A DNA stretch of 64,000 nt, taken from assembly GCF_900604535.1 (NCBI RefSeq), contig NZ_UWOT01000003.1, forward strand, positions 1 to 64,000, written 5' to 3'. This DNA is from Romboutsia_E sp900604535 (GTDB lineage Bacteria > Bacillota > Clostridia > Peptostreptococcales > Peptostreptococcaceae). Position numbers and translations under genes: made by a program. Below are positions 44,336 through 53,210 of this stretch, one piece after another. The notes below the pieces were generated by a model that was not told where the DNA came from, made no database searches, and saw only the letters and a program-made list of their open reading frames with translations. How positions within the stretch are numbered: the first letter of the stretch is position 1; every line of letters starts with the position of its first letter.

Positions 44336-45712
44336 ATGATAATAAATATAGATAAAGATTTATGTACAGGATGTCAAGAATGTGTAAAAGTCTGTCCTAC
44401 ATCTGCAATTGAAGGAAATAAAGGAGAGCCACAAGAAATTAATTCACAAAAATGTGTAATGTGTGGACAGTGTGTTCAAGTCTGTAAATCATATGCATCC
44501 TTAATTGATAATGGTTATGAATTTATAGATGAAAAAAGAAAAGAAAGAAATCTACCTAAATCAATAAAAGAGCCAATATTTGCAGCTCATAATGTATGTG
44601 ATGTAGAGAAAGTAAAAGAAGCCTTAGATGATCCTAATAAATTTACAATAGTACAATGTGCACCAGCAGTTAGAGTAGCTATAGGGGAAGAATTTGGATT
44701 AAGTTTAGGGTCTTTAACTCCTGGTAAAATGGCTGCAGCGCTTAAGAATTTGAATTTTGATAGGGTATATGATACAAATTTTCCAGCGGATTTGACTATA
44801 ATGGAAGAAGGGAGCGAACTAATAACTAGAGTTACAAACGGTGGGACACTACCTATGTTTACATCATGTTGTCCTGCATGGGTAAAATTTTTAGAAGATA
44901 ATTATCCAGAATTAACAGACCACCTTTCTTCATGTAAATCACCTCAACAAATGGGGGGAGCAGTTTTTAAAACATATGGAGCACAAATAAACAATGTAGA
45001 TCCATCAAAAATATATAGTGTATCTATAATGCCTTGTACATGTAAGAAATATGAAGCAGGTAGAGATGAGATGAATTCAAGTGGATATAAAGATGTTGAT
45101 GTAGTTTTAACTACAAGAGAGCTTGCTTATTTGATAAAAGATATGGGGATAGATTTTAACAATTTAGATGATGAGAAGTTCGAGTCTCCATTAGGAACAT
45201 ATACTGGTGCTGGAACTATATTTGGGGTAACTGGCGGTGTTATGGAAGCGGAATTAAGAACTGGATATGAGCTAATAACTAAGGAAAGTATACCAAGCAT
45301 AGATGTAAATGAAGTTAGAGGAAGTGAAGGTTTTAGAAGATTAGACATAACTGTTGGAAACTTAAATCTAAAGGTAGGAGTAGTAAGTGGATTAAAAAAT
45401 GTAGTTCATATATTAGAAAGTTTAAAGAAGGGTAATTTGGACTTAGATTTTATAGAAGTAATGACATGTCCTTTAGGATGTGTAAGTGGAGGAGGCCAAC
45501 CAAAATTATTATTAGAAGAATATAGAAATGTTGCTTATAAAAAAAGAGCAGAGTCAATATATGATCATGATAGAAGTTTGCAATTTAGAAAATCTCATGA
45601 AAATCCAGAAATAAAAAAAATTTATGAAGAATTTTTAAAAGAGCCTTTAGGTAGTATATCTCATCATTTACTACACACTGAATATTGTATAGGAAAGGAA
45701 GTGGCTAAATAA
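44336..45712 (+). CDS. hydA: [FeFe] hydrogenase of the formate/H2 module
   Basis: Hydrogenase (458 aa) with two N-terminal 4Fe-4S clusters (CTGCQECVKVCP and CVMCGQCVQVCK) and the H-cluster domain: TSCCPAWVKF, IMPCTCKKYE and MTCPLGCVSGGGQP. The last motif has Thr where MACPGGC is usual; all four H-cluster cysteines are present. It lacks the 2Fe-2S domain of HndD, so it takes electrons from small ferredoxins rather than from a NuoF-like partner. ATG 44336 follows GGGGGAGGA; the in-frame GTG 44318 is upstream of that site. Flanked by HydN-like genes and fdhF, it probably forms an HDCR- or FHL-like complex. Confidence 0.95.
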   Translation: MIINIDKDLCTGCQECVKVCPTSAIEGNKGEPQEINSQKCVMCGQCVQVCKSYASLIDNGYEFIDEKRKERNLPKSIKEPIFAAHNVCDVEKVKEALDDPNKFTIVQCAPAVRVAIGEEFGLSLGSLTPGKMAAALKNLNFDRVYDTNFPADLTIMEEGSELITRVTNGGTLPMFTSCCPAWVKFLEDNYPELTDHLSSCKSPQQMGGAVFKTYGAQINNVDPSKIYSVSIMPCTCKKYEAGRDEMNSSGYKDVDVVLTTRELAYLIKDMGIDFNNLDDEKFESPLGTYTGAGTIFGVTGGVMEAELRTGYELITKESIPSIDVNEVRGSEGFRRLDITVGNLNLKVGVVSGLKNVVHILESLKKGNLDLDFIEVMTCPLGCVSGGGQPKLLLEEYRNVAYKKRAESIYDHDRSLQFRKSHENPEIKKIYEEFLKEPLGSISHHLLHTEYCIGKEVAK

Positions 45713-46231
45713 ATGAATTGTTTTGTTATAGCTGATCCTAATAAATGTATAGGGTGTAGAACTTGTATGATAGCATGCGTAGTAGAGCATAGTGATGAAG
45801 AAATATTTCATGAAAAGTATGAATATATAAATTTTAATCCTAAGTTAGATGTAATAAAAACTGAAAAGGTAAGTGTACCAGTTCAATGTAGACACTGCGA
45901 AGATGCACTATGTGCAAAAGTATGCGCTAATAATGCTATTAAAAATGTCAAAAATGGTATAAAAATAGATGAAAAAAATTGTATAGGGTGTAAGACTTGT
46001 ATGGTAGCATGTCCTTTTGGAGCAATAGACTTATTTACTTTAAAAGAAGTATCTGATGATAAATTATATTTTAAAGAAAAAATGATTGCTAATAAATGTG
46101 ATTTATGTATGAACTCTGAAGATGGTCCCGCATGTGTTAGAGTGTGCCCAACCAAAGCATTTAGAATTATTAAAGAAAATGATATAAAAGTAAATGTAAA
46201 AAATAAGAGAAAATCATCAATATTAATATAA
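45713..46231 (+). CDS. hydN: HydN-like 4Fe-4S electron-transfer protein (2)
   Basis: Second polyferredoxin (172 aa), clearly related to the one at 43764. It starts with ADPNKCIGCRTCMIAC, continues with CRHCEDALCAKVC and CIGCKTCMVACPFG, and ends its fourth cluster with CDLCMNSEDGPACVRVCP. The ATG immediately follows the hydA stop codon, so translation is coupled. Two different HycB/HydN subunits around one formate dehydrogenase and one hydrogenase is the HDCR gene inventory. Confidence 0.92.
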   Translation: MNCFVIADPNKCIGCRTCMIACVVEHSDEEIFHEKYEYINFNPKLDVIKTEKVSVPVQCRHCEDALCAKVCANNAIKNVKNGIKIDEKNCIGCKTCMVACPFGAIDLFTLKEVSDDKLYFKEKMIANKCDLCMNSEDGPACVRVCPTKAFRIIKENDIKVNVKNKRKSSILI

Positions 46232-46241
46232 GTAAGTTCAT

Positions 46242-46269
46242 AAAACTATATAAATTAAAATATAGTTTT
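46242..46269 (+). terminator. Weak hairpin after hydN2
   Basis: AAAACTATAT (46242-46251) pairs with ATATAGTTTT (46260-46269). It is all-AT apart from one G-C pair and lacks a T-run, so termination here would be weak. Confidence 0.35.
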
Positions 46270-46324
46270 AAAATATCTCTATTGTGGTAATATAAGGTAT
46301 GAGGATTAATAAGGAGTGAGATAT

Positions 46325-46744
46325 ATGACATTTACAAAAATAAATGATGTGGATAACAATACTCATAACAGAGATTGTATAATGATAGTTAATTTTAATA
46401 AAAAAGAATCTACTTTAATAAAAAATATATGTGGGTTTATTGGTGTTAGAGATTGTATATTTTTAGATAAAACAAACGGAAATGCAATAATTAAAAGTAT
46501 ATTAGATAACGACATATCATCAGATTGTGAAGATGGTTTTGTAAATAAAGCTGTTATATTTAATAATATACATAATAAAAAGATAAATTCATTCTTAGAA
46601 AGTTTAAAGAAGATGAGAATAAATAGACCTTTGACAGCTATGGTTACAGAAACAAGTATAGACTGGACATTAAATAACTTACTTTATAACTTGATAGAAG
46701 AAAGAAAAGCTTTGTCTACTGGAAAAGACTTTTCTCATAAATAA
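46325..46744 (+). CDS. DUF3783 domain protein
   Basis: Protein of 139 aa whose C-terminal half, with INRPLTAMVTETSIDWTLNNLL near residues 96-117 followed by IEERKA, matches my recollection of the DUF3783 family, whose function is unknown. I use ATG 46325 after AAGGAGTG; the in-frame GTG at 46316 lies inside that RBS. It is 93 bases downstream of the formate/hydrogenase cluster, behind a weak hairpin, so partial co-transcription is possible. Confidence 0.78.
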   Translation: MTFTKINDVDNNTHNRDCIMIVNFNKKESTLIKNICGFIGVRDCIFLDKTNGNAIIKSILDNDISSDCEDGFVNKAVIFNNIHNKKINSFLESLKKMRINRPLTAMVTETSIDWTLNNLLYNLIEERKALSTGKDFSHK

Positions 46745-46766
46745 AAAAATAAAATGTATCAAGAAG

Positions 46767-46792
46767 TCCTCTAATTTTTAGGGGATTTTTTT
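46767..46792 (+). terminator. Terminator after the DUF3783 gene
   Basis: TCCTCTAA (46767-46774) pairs with TTAGGGGA (46778-46785) through one wobble and is followed by TTTTTTT. Confidence 0.92.
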
Positions 46793-46924
46793 GTATAAAA
46801 AATTAATTTACTTTTAATAGATGGTTTAATGTTATACTAAAAAATATAAAATTTACATACGAATATTTGGAGATAATACATACTAAAAGAGGAAATAAGC
46901 AGATTTAAGTAGGAGGATAATTTT

Positions 46925-48919
46925 ATGGATGTAAAATCTAGGATAGATGAATTAAGAAAAGAAATAGAATATCATAACAACAAATACTATAACGAAGATT
47001 CACCGGAAATATCAGATTATGAATATGATAAATTAACAGTTGAATTAAGAAAATTAGAAGAGGAACATCCTGAATTTAATATAGAAAATTCACCTACTAA
47101 AAAAGTAGGAGGTACTGTAAAGAGAGAATTAAGAAAAGTGGAGCATGACGTGCCAGTAATTAGTTTACAAGATGTCTTTAGTAAAGAGGATGTATATGAA
47201 TACGTAAATAAAATGATAGCTGAACTTAAAGAACCTAGATTTGTAGTTGAGAAAAAGATAGACGGACTTTCAGTTGTATTAAGATATCATAATGGAGAGT
47301 TAACAGAAGGTATAACTAGAGGTGATGGTGTTATTGGAGAGTCAGTTTATGAAAACTTATTACAAATAAAGAATGTTCCTAAAACGATACCTACGAAACT
47401 ACCTTACTTAGAGGTTCGTGGAGAGGTTTATATATCTAACAGAGAATTTGAAGAAGTTAATAAAAGACAGGAAGAAGTAGGAGCTAAGAAATATCAAAAT
47501 CCAAGAAACTTAGCAGCAGGAACTTTAAGACAATTAGACCCATCAATAGTTAGAGATAGAAATTTAGATATATTTGTATTCAATCTTGAAATATCTGAGG
47601 GGATGGAATTTAATTCTCATTCAGAAACTTTAGAATGGCTTAAAGAACAAGGATTTAAAGTAAGTCCTGATTTTAAGGTATGTGAAACTGTAGAAGAAGT
47701 ATGGGATTATATATCTAATGTAGGTGATCAAAGATGGAGTTTAGAGTATGCAATAGATGGAGCTGTTGTAAAAGTTGATGATTTAGCTGATAGAAAAAAA
47801 TTAGGAATGACTAGCAAGGTACCTAGATGGGCAGTTGCATACAAATATCCACCAGAGCAAAAAGAAACTATAGTAAAAGATATAATAATACAAGTTGGCC
47901 GTACAGGAAGGTTAACTCCTTTAGCAGTACTTGAACCTGTTAGACTAGCAGGAACTACTGTTTCAAAAGCTACCTTACATAATCAAGATGTTATAAATGA
48001 AAAAGATGTAAGGATAGGAGATACTGTAATAGTTCAAAAAGCTGGTGATATAATTCCAGAAGTTATAAAAAGTATTCCAGAAAAAAGATTGTCAGATTCT
48101 AAACCATATGTGATACCTAATATATGTCCAATATGTGGAGAATCAACAGTTAGAGATGCAAATGGAGCAGATACACGTTGTGTAAACCCAGCGTGCGATG
48201 CACAAGCAACTAGAAGTATATCGTACTTTGTTTCTAAAGATGCAATGAATATAGTTGGGTTTGGTAAAAGTAAGGTAGAAGCATTGATGGCAGCAGGGTA
48301 TATAAAAGATATAGGTGATATATATCAACTTAAAAATTATAAGGATGAAATACTGGAGAAGAATGTTATAGGAAGAGATAAGTCTGTAAATAATCTTCTT
48401 AATGCAATAGAAGAATCAAAAACTAATAATATTGATAAGTTAATTACAGGTCTTGGAATAAAAAATGTAGGAAAACAATCAGCTAAAGTTTTAGCTGAAA
48501 ACTTTGCTAATATGGATGAAGTAGCTAAGGCAGACTATGATCAATTAATAAATCTACCTGATTTTGGGGATACGATGGTAAATGATATAATTAAATACTT
48601 TAAAAGTGAAAAGTATCATACAATAATATCTAAGTTTAAAGAGTATGGTGTTAATGTAGTTTCGAAATCATCTGAAACAAAAGCTGAAGATAGTAGATTT
48701 GAAGGAATGACTTTTGTAATAACAGGAACACTACCAACTATGAAAAGAGATGAAGCTTCTGCACTAATTCAGTCATTTGGAGGTAAAGTTTCAGGAAGTG
48801 TGTCAAAAAAAACTAGTTATGTGTTAGCAGGAGAAGAGGCTGGAAGCAAATTAACTAAAGCTCAAACATTAGGTATAACAATTATTGACGAAGAGCAATT
48901 CAAGGAAATAATAAAATAA
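46925..48919 (+). CDS. ligA: NAD-dependent DNA ligase
   Basis: Seals nicks in replication and repair using NAD (664 aa). N-terminal Ia domain with YYNEDSPEISDYEYD (about 21-35), adenylation domain with the nucleophilic lysine in VEKKIDGLSVVLRY (about 112-125), OB fold, four-cysteine zinc finger (CPICGES ... RCVNPACD, about 401-425), helix-hairpin-helix repeats (GLGIKNVGKQSAK) and a C-terminal BRCT domain (about 585-664, FVITGTLPTMKR). Complete. RBS is AGGAGGAT. Confidence 0.98.
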   Translation: MDVKSRIDELRKEIEYHNNKYYNEDSPEISDYEYDKLTVELRKLEEEHPEFNIENSPTKKVGGTVKRELRKVEHDVPVISLQDVFSKEDVYEYVNKMIAELKEPRFVVEKKIDGLSVVLRYHNGELTEGITRGDGVIGESVYENLLQIKNVPKTIPTKLPYLEVRGEVYISNREFEEVNKRQEEVGAKKYQNPRNLAAGTLRQLDPSIVRDRNLDIFVFNLEISEGMEFNSHSETLEWLKEQGFKVSPDFKVCETVEEVWDYISNVGDQRWSLEYAIDGAVVKVDDLADRKKLGMTSKVPRWAVAYKYPPEQKETIVKDIIIQVGRTGRLTPLAVLEPVRLAGTTVSKATLHNQDVINEKDVRIGDTVIVQKAGDIIPEVIKSIPEKRLSDSKPYVIPNICPICGESTVRDANGADTRCVNPACDAQATRSISYFVSKDAMNIVGFGKSKVEALMAAGYIKDIGDIYQLKNYKDEILEKNVIGRDKSVNNLLNAIEESKTNNIDKLITGLGIKNVGKQSAKVLAENFANMDEVAKADYDQLINLPDFGDTMVNDIIKYFKSEKYHTIISKFKEYGVNVVSKSSETKAEDSRFEGMTFVITGTLPTMKRDEASALIQSFGGKVSGSVSKKTSYVLAGEEAGSKLTKAQTLGITIIDEEQFKEIIK

Positions 48920-48933
48920 ATAAAAAAATTAAG

Positions 48934-48985
48934 AGGTCTTTATTAAATAAGCATAAATATAGTCTTATTAATAAGGACTTTTTAT
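48934..48985 (+). terminator. Terminator after ligA
   Basis: GAGGTCTTTATTAAATAAG (from 48933) and CTTATTAATAAGGACTTT (48964-48981) form an imperfect long stem followed by TTTATTT. Confidence 0.75.
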
Positions 48986-49264
48986 TTAGAAAAATGAATA
49001 AGTTAGATGTAATATAATTTAAAGTTAGATATTAGCATAATATATTATGAATTGTATAATCATTACAAACTTAGAAAATAATAAATGAATGATATAGTAT
49101 ATTAATAAAGTTAATTTATATACTGTATTATGTGTAGTAAATTAATATAAATAGTGCTAGAATTATTTAATAAAGTGTAAATAATCTTAATTTGAATCTT
49201 AGACAGAAAAGTATATGCTGTCTTTTAGAAATATACAAGAAGGTAGATTTAAGAGAGGTAAAAA
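48986..49264. other. AT-rich gap between ligA and the RNase PH fusion
   Basis: About 280 bases without a gene. The only structure I can point to is AGACAG (49201-49206) pairing with CTGTCT (49218-49223), followed by TTTAG, a small terminator-like hairpin in the likely leader of the next gene. No clear promoter or riboswitch is visible. Confidence 0.4.
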
Positions 49265-50614
49265 ATGACTAGAATTGATAATAGAAAGTATGACCAAATA
49301 AGAGATGTTAAAATAACTAGAAACTATACGAGATATGCAGAGGGATCTGTACTTATAGAAATGGGAGAAACTAAAGTTATATGTACTGCATCAGTAGAAG
49401 AAAAAGTACCTCCATTTTTAAGAAATTCGGGCATAGGATGGATAAATGCTGAGTATTCTATGTTACCAAGATCTACTCAACAAAGAAAGATAAGAGATGC
49501 ATCTAGAGGAAAGATAGATGGTAGAACTCAAGAAATTCAAAGATTAATAGGTAGAGCAATAAGATCAGTAATAGATTTAAGTAAAATAGGAGAAAGAACT
49601 ATCTGGATAGATTGTGATGTTATACAAGCCGATGGAGGAACTAGAACGTCATCTATAACAGGGGCTTTTGTGGCAGTGGTAGATGCTATATATAAATTAT
49701 ATAAATCTAAGGCAATAAAAGAAATTCCAATAAGAAACTTTGTATCTGCTATAAGTGTAGGTATTGTTGATAAGCAGTACATGATAGATTTATGTTATGA
49801 GGAAGATTCAACGGCTCAAGTTGATATGAACATAATAATGACTGATAATGGTGAGTTTGTAGAAGTACAAGGAACTGGAGAAGAAAGACCTTTCTCAAGA
49901 AAAGATTTAAATGCGTTATTAGAATTAGGAGAAAAAGGTAATAAAGAATTAATAAAGAAACAAAGAGAAGCTCTAGGAGAAATAGCTGATGAAATACTTG
50001 GTATGGAGTATGGAAATGATGTTGTAATTGCTACTAATAATGCTCATAAATTAGAAGAAATAGGTTCGATACTTGAGGATTTTGATTATAATATACATTC
50101 ATTAAAAGATGTTAACTTAGATGGAATTGAAATCATAGAAGATGGAAAGACATTTGAACATAATGCACTTATAAAAGCAAGGCTAATAGCAAAGAAAACT
50201 AAAATGATAACAATATCTGATGATTCAGGATTAGAAGTAGATGCAATTGGCAAAAAGCCAGGTGTTTACTCTGCAAGATTTGCAGGTGAAAATGCTACGG
50301 ATGAAGAAAACAGAGAAAAATTATTAAAAATGATGAAAAACATACCTTCTAGTCAAAGAAATGCAAGATTTGTATCAGCAATAGCAGTTGTATTCCCTGA
50401 TGGTAAAGAATTTGTAGTAAGAGGTACTTGTGAAGGTACTATAGCATTTGAGGAAAAAGGAAACAATGGTTTTGGATATGATAATTTATTTATAGTTAAT
50501 AAATATAATAAAACATTTGCAGAAATGCCTGCATCAATAAAAAATGCAATAAGTCATAGAGCGAATGCACTAGAAATAATGAAAAAGGAGTTTACAAAAA
50601 GGGTATCAAGATAA
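49265..50614 (+). CDS. rph-rdgB: Fused RNase PH and RdgB/Ham1 XTP/dITP diphosphatase
   Basis: A bifunctional 449-residue protein. Residues 1-245 are RNase PH, a phosphorolytic 3'-5' exoribonuclease for tRNA ends, with SVLIEMGETKVICTASVE and GTGEERPFSRKDLNALLELG. Residues about 250-449 are a complete RdgB, which hydrolyses ITP, XTP and dITP to keep damaged purines out of nucleic acids, beginning DVVIATNNAHKLEEI and containing SDDSGLEVDA, KPGVYSARFAG, NNGFGYDNLF and SHRANAL. In many Firmicutes the two are adjacent separate genes; here no stop or RBS lies at the joint near 50015. The next gene overlaps its stop by one base. Confidence 0.95.
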   Translation: MTRIDNRKYDQIRDVKITRNYTRYAEGSVLIEMGETKVICTASVEEKVPPFLRNSGIGWINAEYSMLPRSTQQRKIRDASRGKIDGRTQEIQRLIGRAIRSVIDLSKIGERTIWIDCDVIQADGGTRTSSITGAFVAVVDAIYKLYKSKAIKEIPIRNFVSAISVGIVDKQYMIDLCYEEDSTAQVDMNIIMTDNGEFVEVQGTGEERPFSRKDLNALLELGEKGNKELIKKQREALGEIADEILGMEYGNDVVIATNNAHKLEEIGSILEDFDYNIHSLKDVNLDGIEIIEDGKTFEHNALIKARLIAKKTKMITISDDSGLEVDAIGKKPGVYSARFAGENATDEENREKLLKMMKNIPSSQRNARFVSAIAVVFPDGKEFVVRGTCEGTIAFEEKGNNGFGYDNLFIVNKYNKTFAEMPASIKNAISHRANALEIMKKEFTKRVSR

Positions 50615-51084
50615 TGAGAATTGGTATAGTTAGCGATACACACAGAATGGAGAATTTTATTAATAAAGCAATACCATATCTAAAGGAATGTGATTTAATA
50701 ATACATGCAGGTGATAATTTTATAGATTCTAAGTACATACATAAAATGACAGGGATAGATATTATAGCAGTAAAGGGAAACTGTGACTTTGAACATATAG
50801 AAGATGAAATTATATTTTATATAGAGGATAAAACTATATTTCTATGTCATGGAGATAATTATGGTGTTAAATATGGACTTAATGAAATAGAGAGAGCAGC
50901 AATTAATTATGAAGCAAATATAGTTATATTTGGGCATACTCATATACCGTTATCTATTAAAAAAGACAATATCATATATATAAATCCAGGAAGTACATCA
51001 ATACCCAGAGGTGGATCCTCAAGACAATTTGTCATAATGAATATTGATGAAGGAAAAATTAACTTAGAAGAAATAAATATATAA
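50614..51084 (+). CDS. YfcE-like metallophosphodiesterase
   Basis: Calcineurin-like metallophosphoesterase (156 aa) of the YfcE/MJ0936 family. Metal-binding motifs are in order: IVSDTHRM, HAGDN, KGNCDF, LCHGDNYG and FGHTHIP. The family hydrolyses phosphodiesters; the natural substrate is not known. Its ATG overlaps the stop of the rph-rdgB fusion, so the two are translationally coupled, an arrangement conserved in Firmicutes. Confidence 0.92.
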   Translation: MRIGIVSDTHRMENFINKAIPYLKECDLIIHAGDNFIDSKYIHKMTGIDIIAVKGNCDFEHIEDEIIFYIEDKTIFLCHGDNYGVKYGLNEIERAAINYEANIVIFGHTHIPLSIKKDNIIYINPGSTSIPRGGSSRQFVIMNIDEGKINLEEINI

Positions 51085-51128
51085 TAGTATAAATAAACCT
51101 TCAAATAATAGGGAAGGCTTGTAAATAC

Positions 51129-51158
51129 TTGTAAATAAAAAAACTTATGTGATATAAT
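51129..51158 (+). promoter_or_regulatory. Probable sigma-A promoter of tig
   Basis: TTGTAA (51129-51134) and TATAAT (51153-51158) are separated by 18 bases. The -10 is consensus. This predicts a leader of about 60 bases before the tig ATG. Confidence 0.7.
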
Positions 51159-51225
51159 TAAATAGTTAAATAATAAGTATAATTAAATTACAAATCATTA
51201 CATAAATTTTAGGAGGAAAAAGTTA

Positions 51226-52512
51226 ATGAAAGCAGAATTAATAAAAAAAGAAGGTAATAAAGTAACTTTTAACTTAACTGTAGATCATGATAAATTTGAA
51301 GCTGCAGTAAATAAAGCTTACAATAAAAATAAAGGGAAATTCAACGTACAAGGGTTCAGAAAAGGGAAAGCTCCAAGAAAGTTAATAGAAGCTCAATATG
51401 GTAAAGAAGTATTCTACAATGATGCTATAGATTTAGTATTACCAGAAGTTTACCCACAAGCTATAGATACTTTAAACATAGATCCAATAGATAGACCATC
51501 ATTAGATATTCAAGAAATAAGTCAAGATAATGGTTTAGTAATGGTTGTTGAAGTAGAAGTTAAACCTGAATTTGAATTAGGAACTTACAAAGGTATAGAA
51601 ATATCTAAAGTTGATAATAATGTAAGTGAAGATGAGGTAGAATTAAGACTTCAAGAAATGGTAAACAGAAACGCTAGATTAGTAAGTGTTGAAGATAAAG
51701 CTATAGAAAGCGGAGATACTGCTGTTATAGACTTTGAAGGATTTGACAACGGTTTAGCTTTCGAAGGTGGAAAAGGTGAAAATCATAACTTAGTTATAGG
51801 GTCAAACTCTTTCATACCAGGATTTGAAGATCAATTAATAGGTAAAAAAGCTGGAGAAGAAGTTGAAGTTAACGTTACTTTCCCAGAACAATATCATGCA
51901 GAAAACTTAGCTGGAAAGCCAGTAGTATTCAAAGTAAAAGTAAATGATGTAAAAGTTAAAGAATTACCAGCTTTAGATGATGAATTTGCTAAAGATACAA
52001 CTGAATTTGAAACATTAGCTGAGTTAAGAGCTGATGTTAGAGCTAAGGCAGAAGAAGAAACTAAAAACAAAGCTGAAGCTGAAATGAGAAATTCTATAGT
52101 TGAAAAAGTAGCAGATAACACAGAAGTTGAAGTGCCAGCTGCTATGGTTGAACATCAAATAGATAATATGATAATGGAACTTAACTACCAATTACAATAC
52201 CAAGGATTAAACTTACAACAATTATTACAAATGACTGGTAGAAGTATAGAAGAGTTAAGAAATGAGAGAAGAGCTGATGCTGAGAAATTAGTTAAATCAT
52301 CACTAGTATTAGAAGCAATAGCTAAATCTGAAGGTATAGATGCTTCTGAAGAAGAGCTAACTGAAGAATTAGAAAAAATGGCTTCTATGTACAATATGGA
52401 AGTTGAAAAATTAAAATCTTCATTAAGAGATACTGACTTAGAAGATATAAAAGGACAATTAAAAATAAGAAAAACGATAGATTTCTTAGTTGAAAATGCT
52501 AAAATAGCTTAA
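51226..52512 (+). CDS. tig: Trigger factor
   Basis: Ribosome-bound chaperone and peptidyl-prolyl isomerase (428 aa). The N-terminal ribosome-binding domain carries the signature GFRKGKAPRKL near residues 44-54, the FKBP-type isomerase domain spans about 150-245 (GDTAVIDFEGF ... NVTFPEQYHAENLAGK), and the C-terminal chaperone arms are helical and highly charged. RBS is AGGAGGAAA. It precedes clpP and clpX, the classic tig-clpP-clpX order, with an intervening hairpin. Confidence 0.98.
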   Translation: MKAELIKKEGNKVTFNLTVDHDKFEAAVNKAYNKNKGKFNVQGFRKGKAPRKLIEAQYGKEVFYNDAIDLVLPEVYPQAIDTLNIDPIDRPSLDIQEISQDNGLVMVVEVEVKPEFELGTYKGIEISKVDNNVSEDEVELRLQEMVNRNARLVSVEDKAIESGDTAVIDFEGFDNGLAFEGGKGENHNLVIGSNSFIPGFEDQLIGKKAGEEVEVNVTFPEQYHAENLAGKPVVFKVKVNDVKVKELPALDDEFAKDTTEFETLAELRADVRAKAEEETKNKAEAEMRNSIVEKVADNTEVEVPAAMVEHQIDNMIMELNYQLQYQGLNLQQLLQMTGRSIEELRNERRADAEKLVKSSLVLEAIAKSEGIDASEEELTEELEKMASMYNMEVEKLKSSLRDTDLEDIKGQLKIRKTIDFLVENAKIA

Positions 52513-52527
52513 TTTTATATAGCTTAA

Positions 52528-52559
52528 AATTTACAGTAGCCATTAGGCTACTGTAAATT
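52528..52559 (+). terminator. Hairpin between tig and clpP
   Basis: AATTTACAGTAGCC (52528-52541) and its exact complement (52546-52559) form a 14-bp stem with loop ATTA. The tail is AT-repeat rather than T-rich, so it may be a partial terminator or an mRNA-processing and stability element. Confidence 0.7.
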
Positions 52560-52600
52560 ATATATATAAGAATATAGAGGAAATTGAGGGGGTATAGTTT

Positions 52601-53191
52601 ATGGCGTTAGTACCTACAGTCGTAGAACAAACAGGTAGAGGAGAAAGAGCCTACGATATTTATTCTAGATTACTAAAGGACAGAATAATATTCTTAGGAG
52701 ATGAAGTAAATGATACTACAGCAGGGCTTGTAGTTGCCCAGTTGTTATTTTTAGAAGCCGAAGACCCAGATAAAGATATATATTTATATATAAACTCACC
52801 AGGAGGTAGTGTTACAGCTGGTATGGCTATTTATGACACTATGCAATATATAAAACCAGATGTAAGCACAATATGTATAGGATTAGCAGCTTCTATGGGT
52901 GCATTCTTATTAAATGCAGGTGCAAAAGGAAAAAGATTTGCCCTACCAAATAGTGAAATAATGATACATCAACCATTAGGTGGAGCAAAAGGTCAAGCAA
53001 CTGATATAGAAATTCATGCGAAGTGGATATTAAAGATCAGAGAAAGACTAAATAAAATACTTGCAGAAAGAACAGGTCAGCCATTAGAAAAAATTCAAAT
53101 GGATACTGAGCGTGATAACTTTATGAGTGCAGACGAAGCTAAAGAATATGGTCTAATTGATGAAGTAATTACAAAAGCAAATAGACCGTAG
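52601..53191 (+). CDS. clpP: ATP-dependent Clp protease proteolytic subunit
   Basis: Serine protease subunit (196 aa) that forms the tetradecameric ClpP barrel. The catalytic serine is in GLAASMGAFLL near residue 98, the histidine in MIHQPLGG near 123, and the aspartate in the MDTERDNFMS region near 172. RBS is GAGGGGG. clpX follows 19 bases later. No CtsR box (tandem GGTCAAA) is visible upstream. Confidence 0.98.
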   Translation: MALVPTVVEQTGRGERAYDIYSRLLKDRIIFLGDEVNDTTAGLVVAQLLFLEAEDPDKDIYLYINSPGGSVTAGMAIYDTMQYIKPDVSTICIGLAASMGAFLLNAGAKGKRFALPNSEIMIHQPLGGAKGQATDIEIHAKWILKIRERLNKILAERTGQPLEKIQMDTERDNFMSADEAKEYGLIDEVITKANRP

Positions 53192-53210
53192 ATGAAAAGA
53201 GGTGCTTAAT

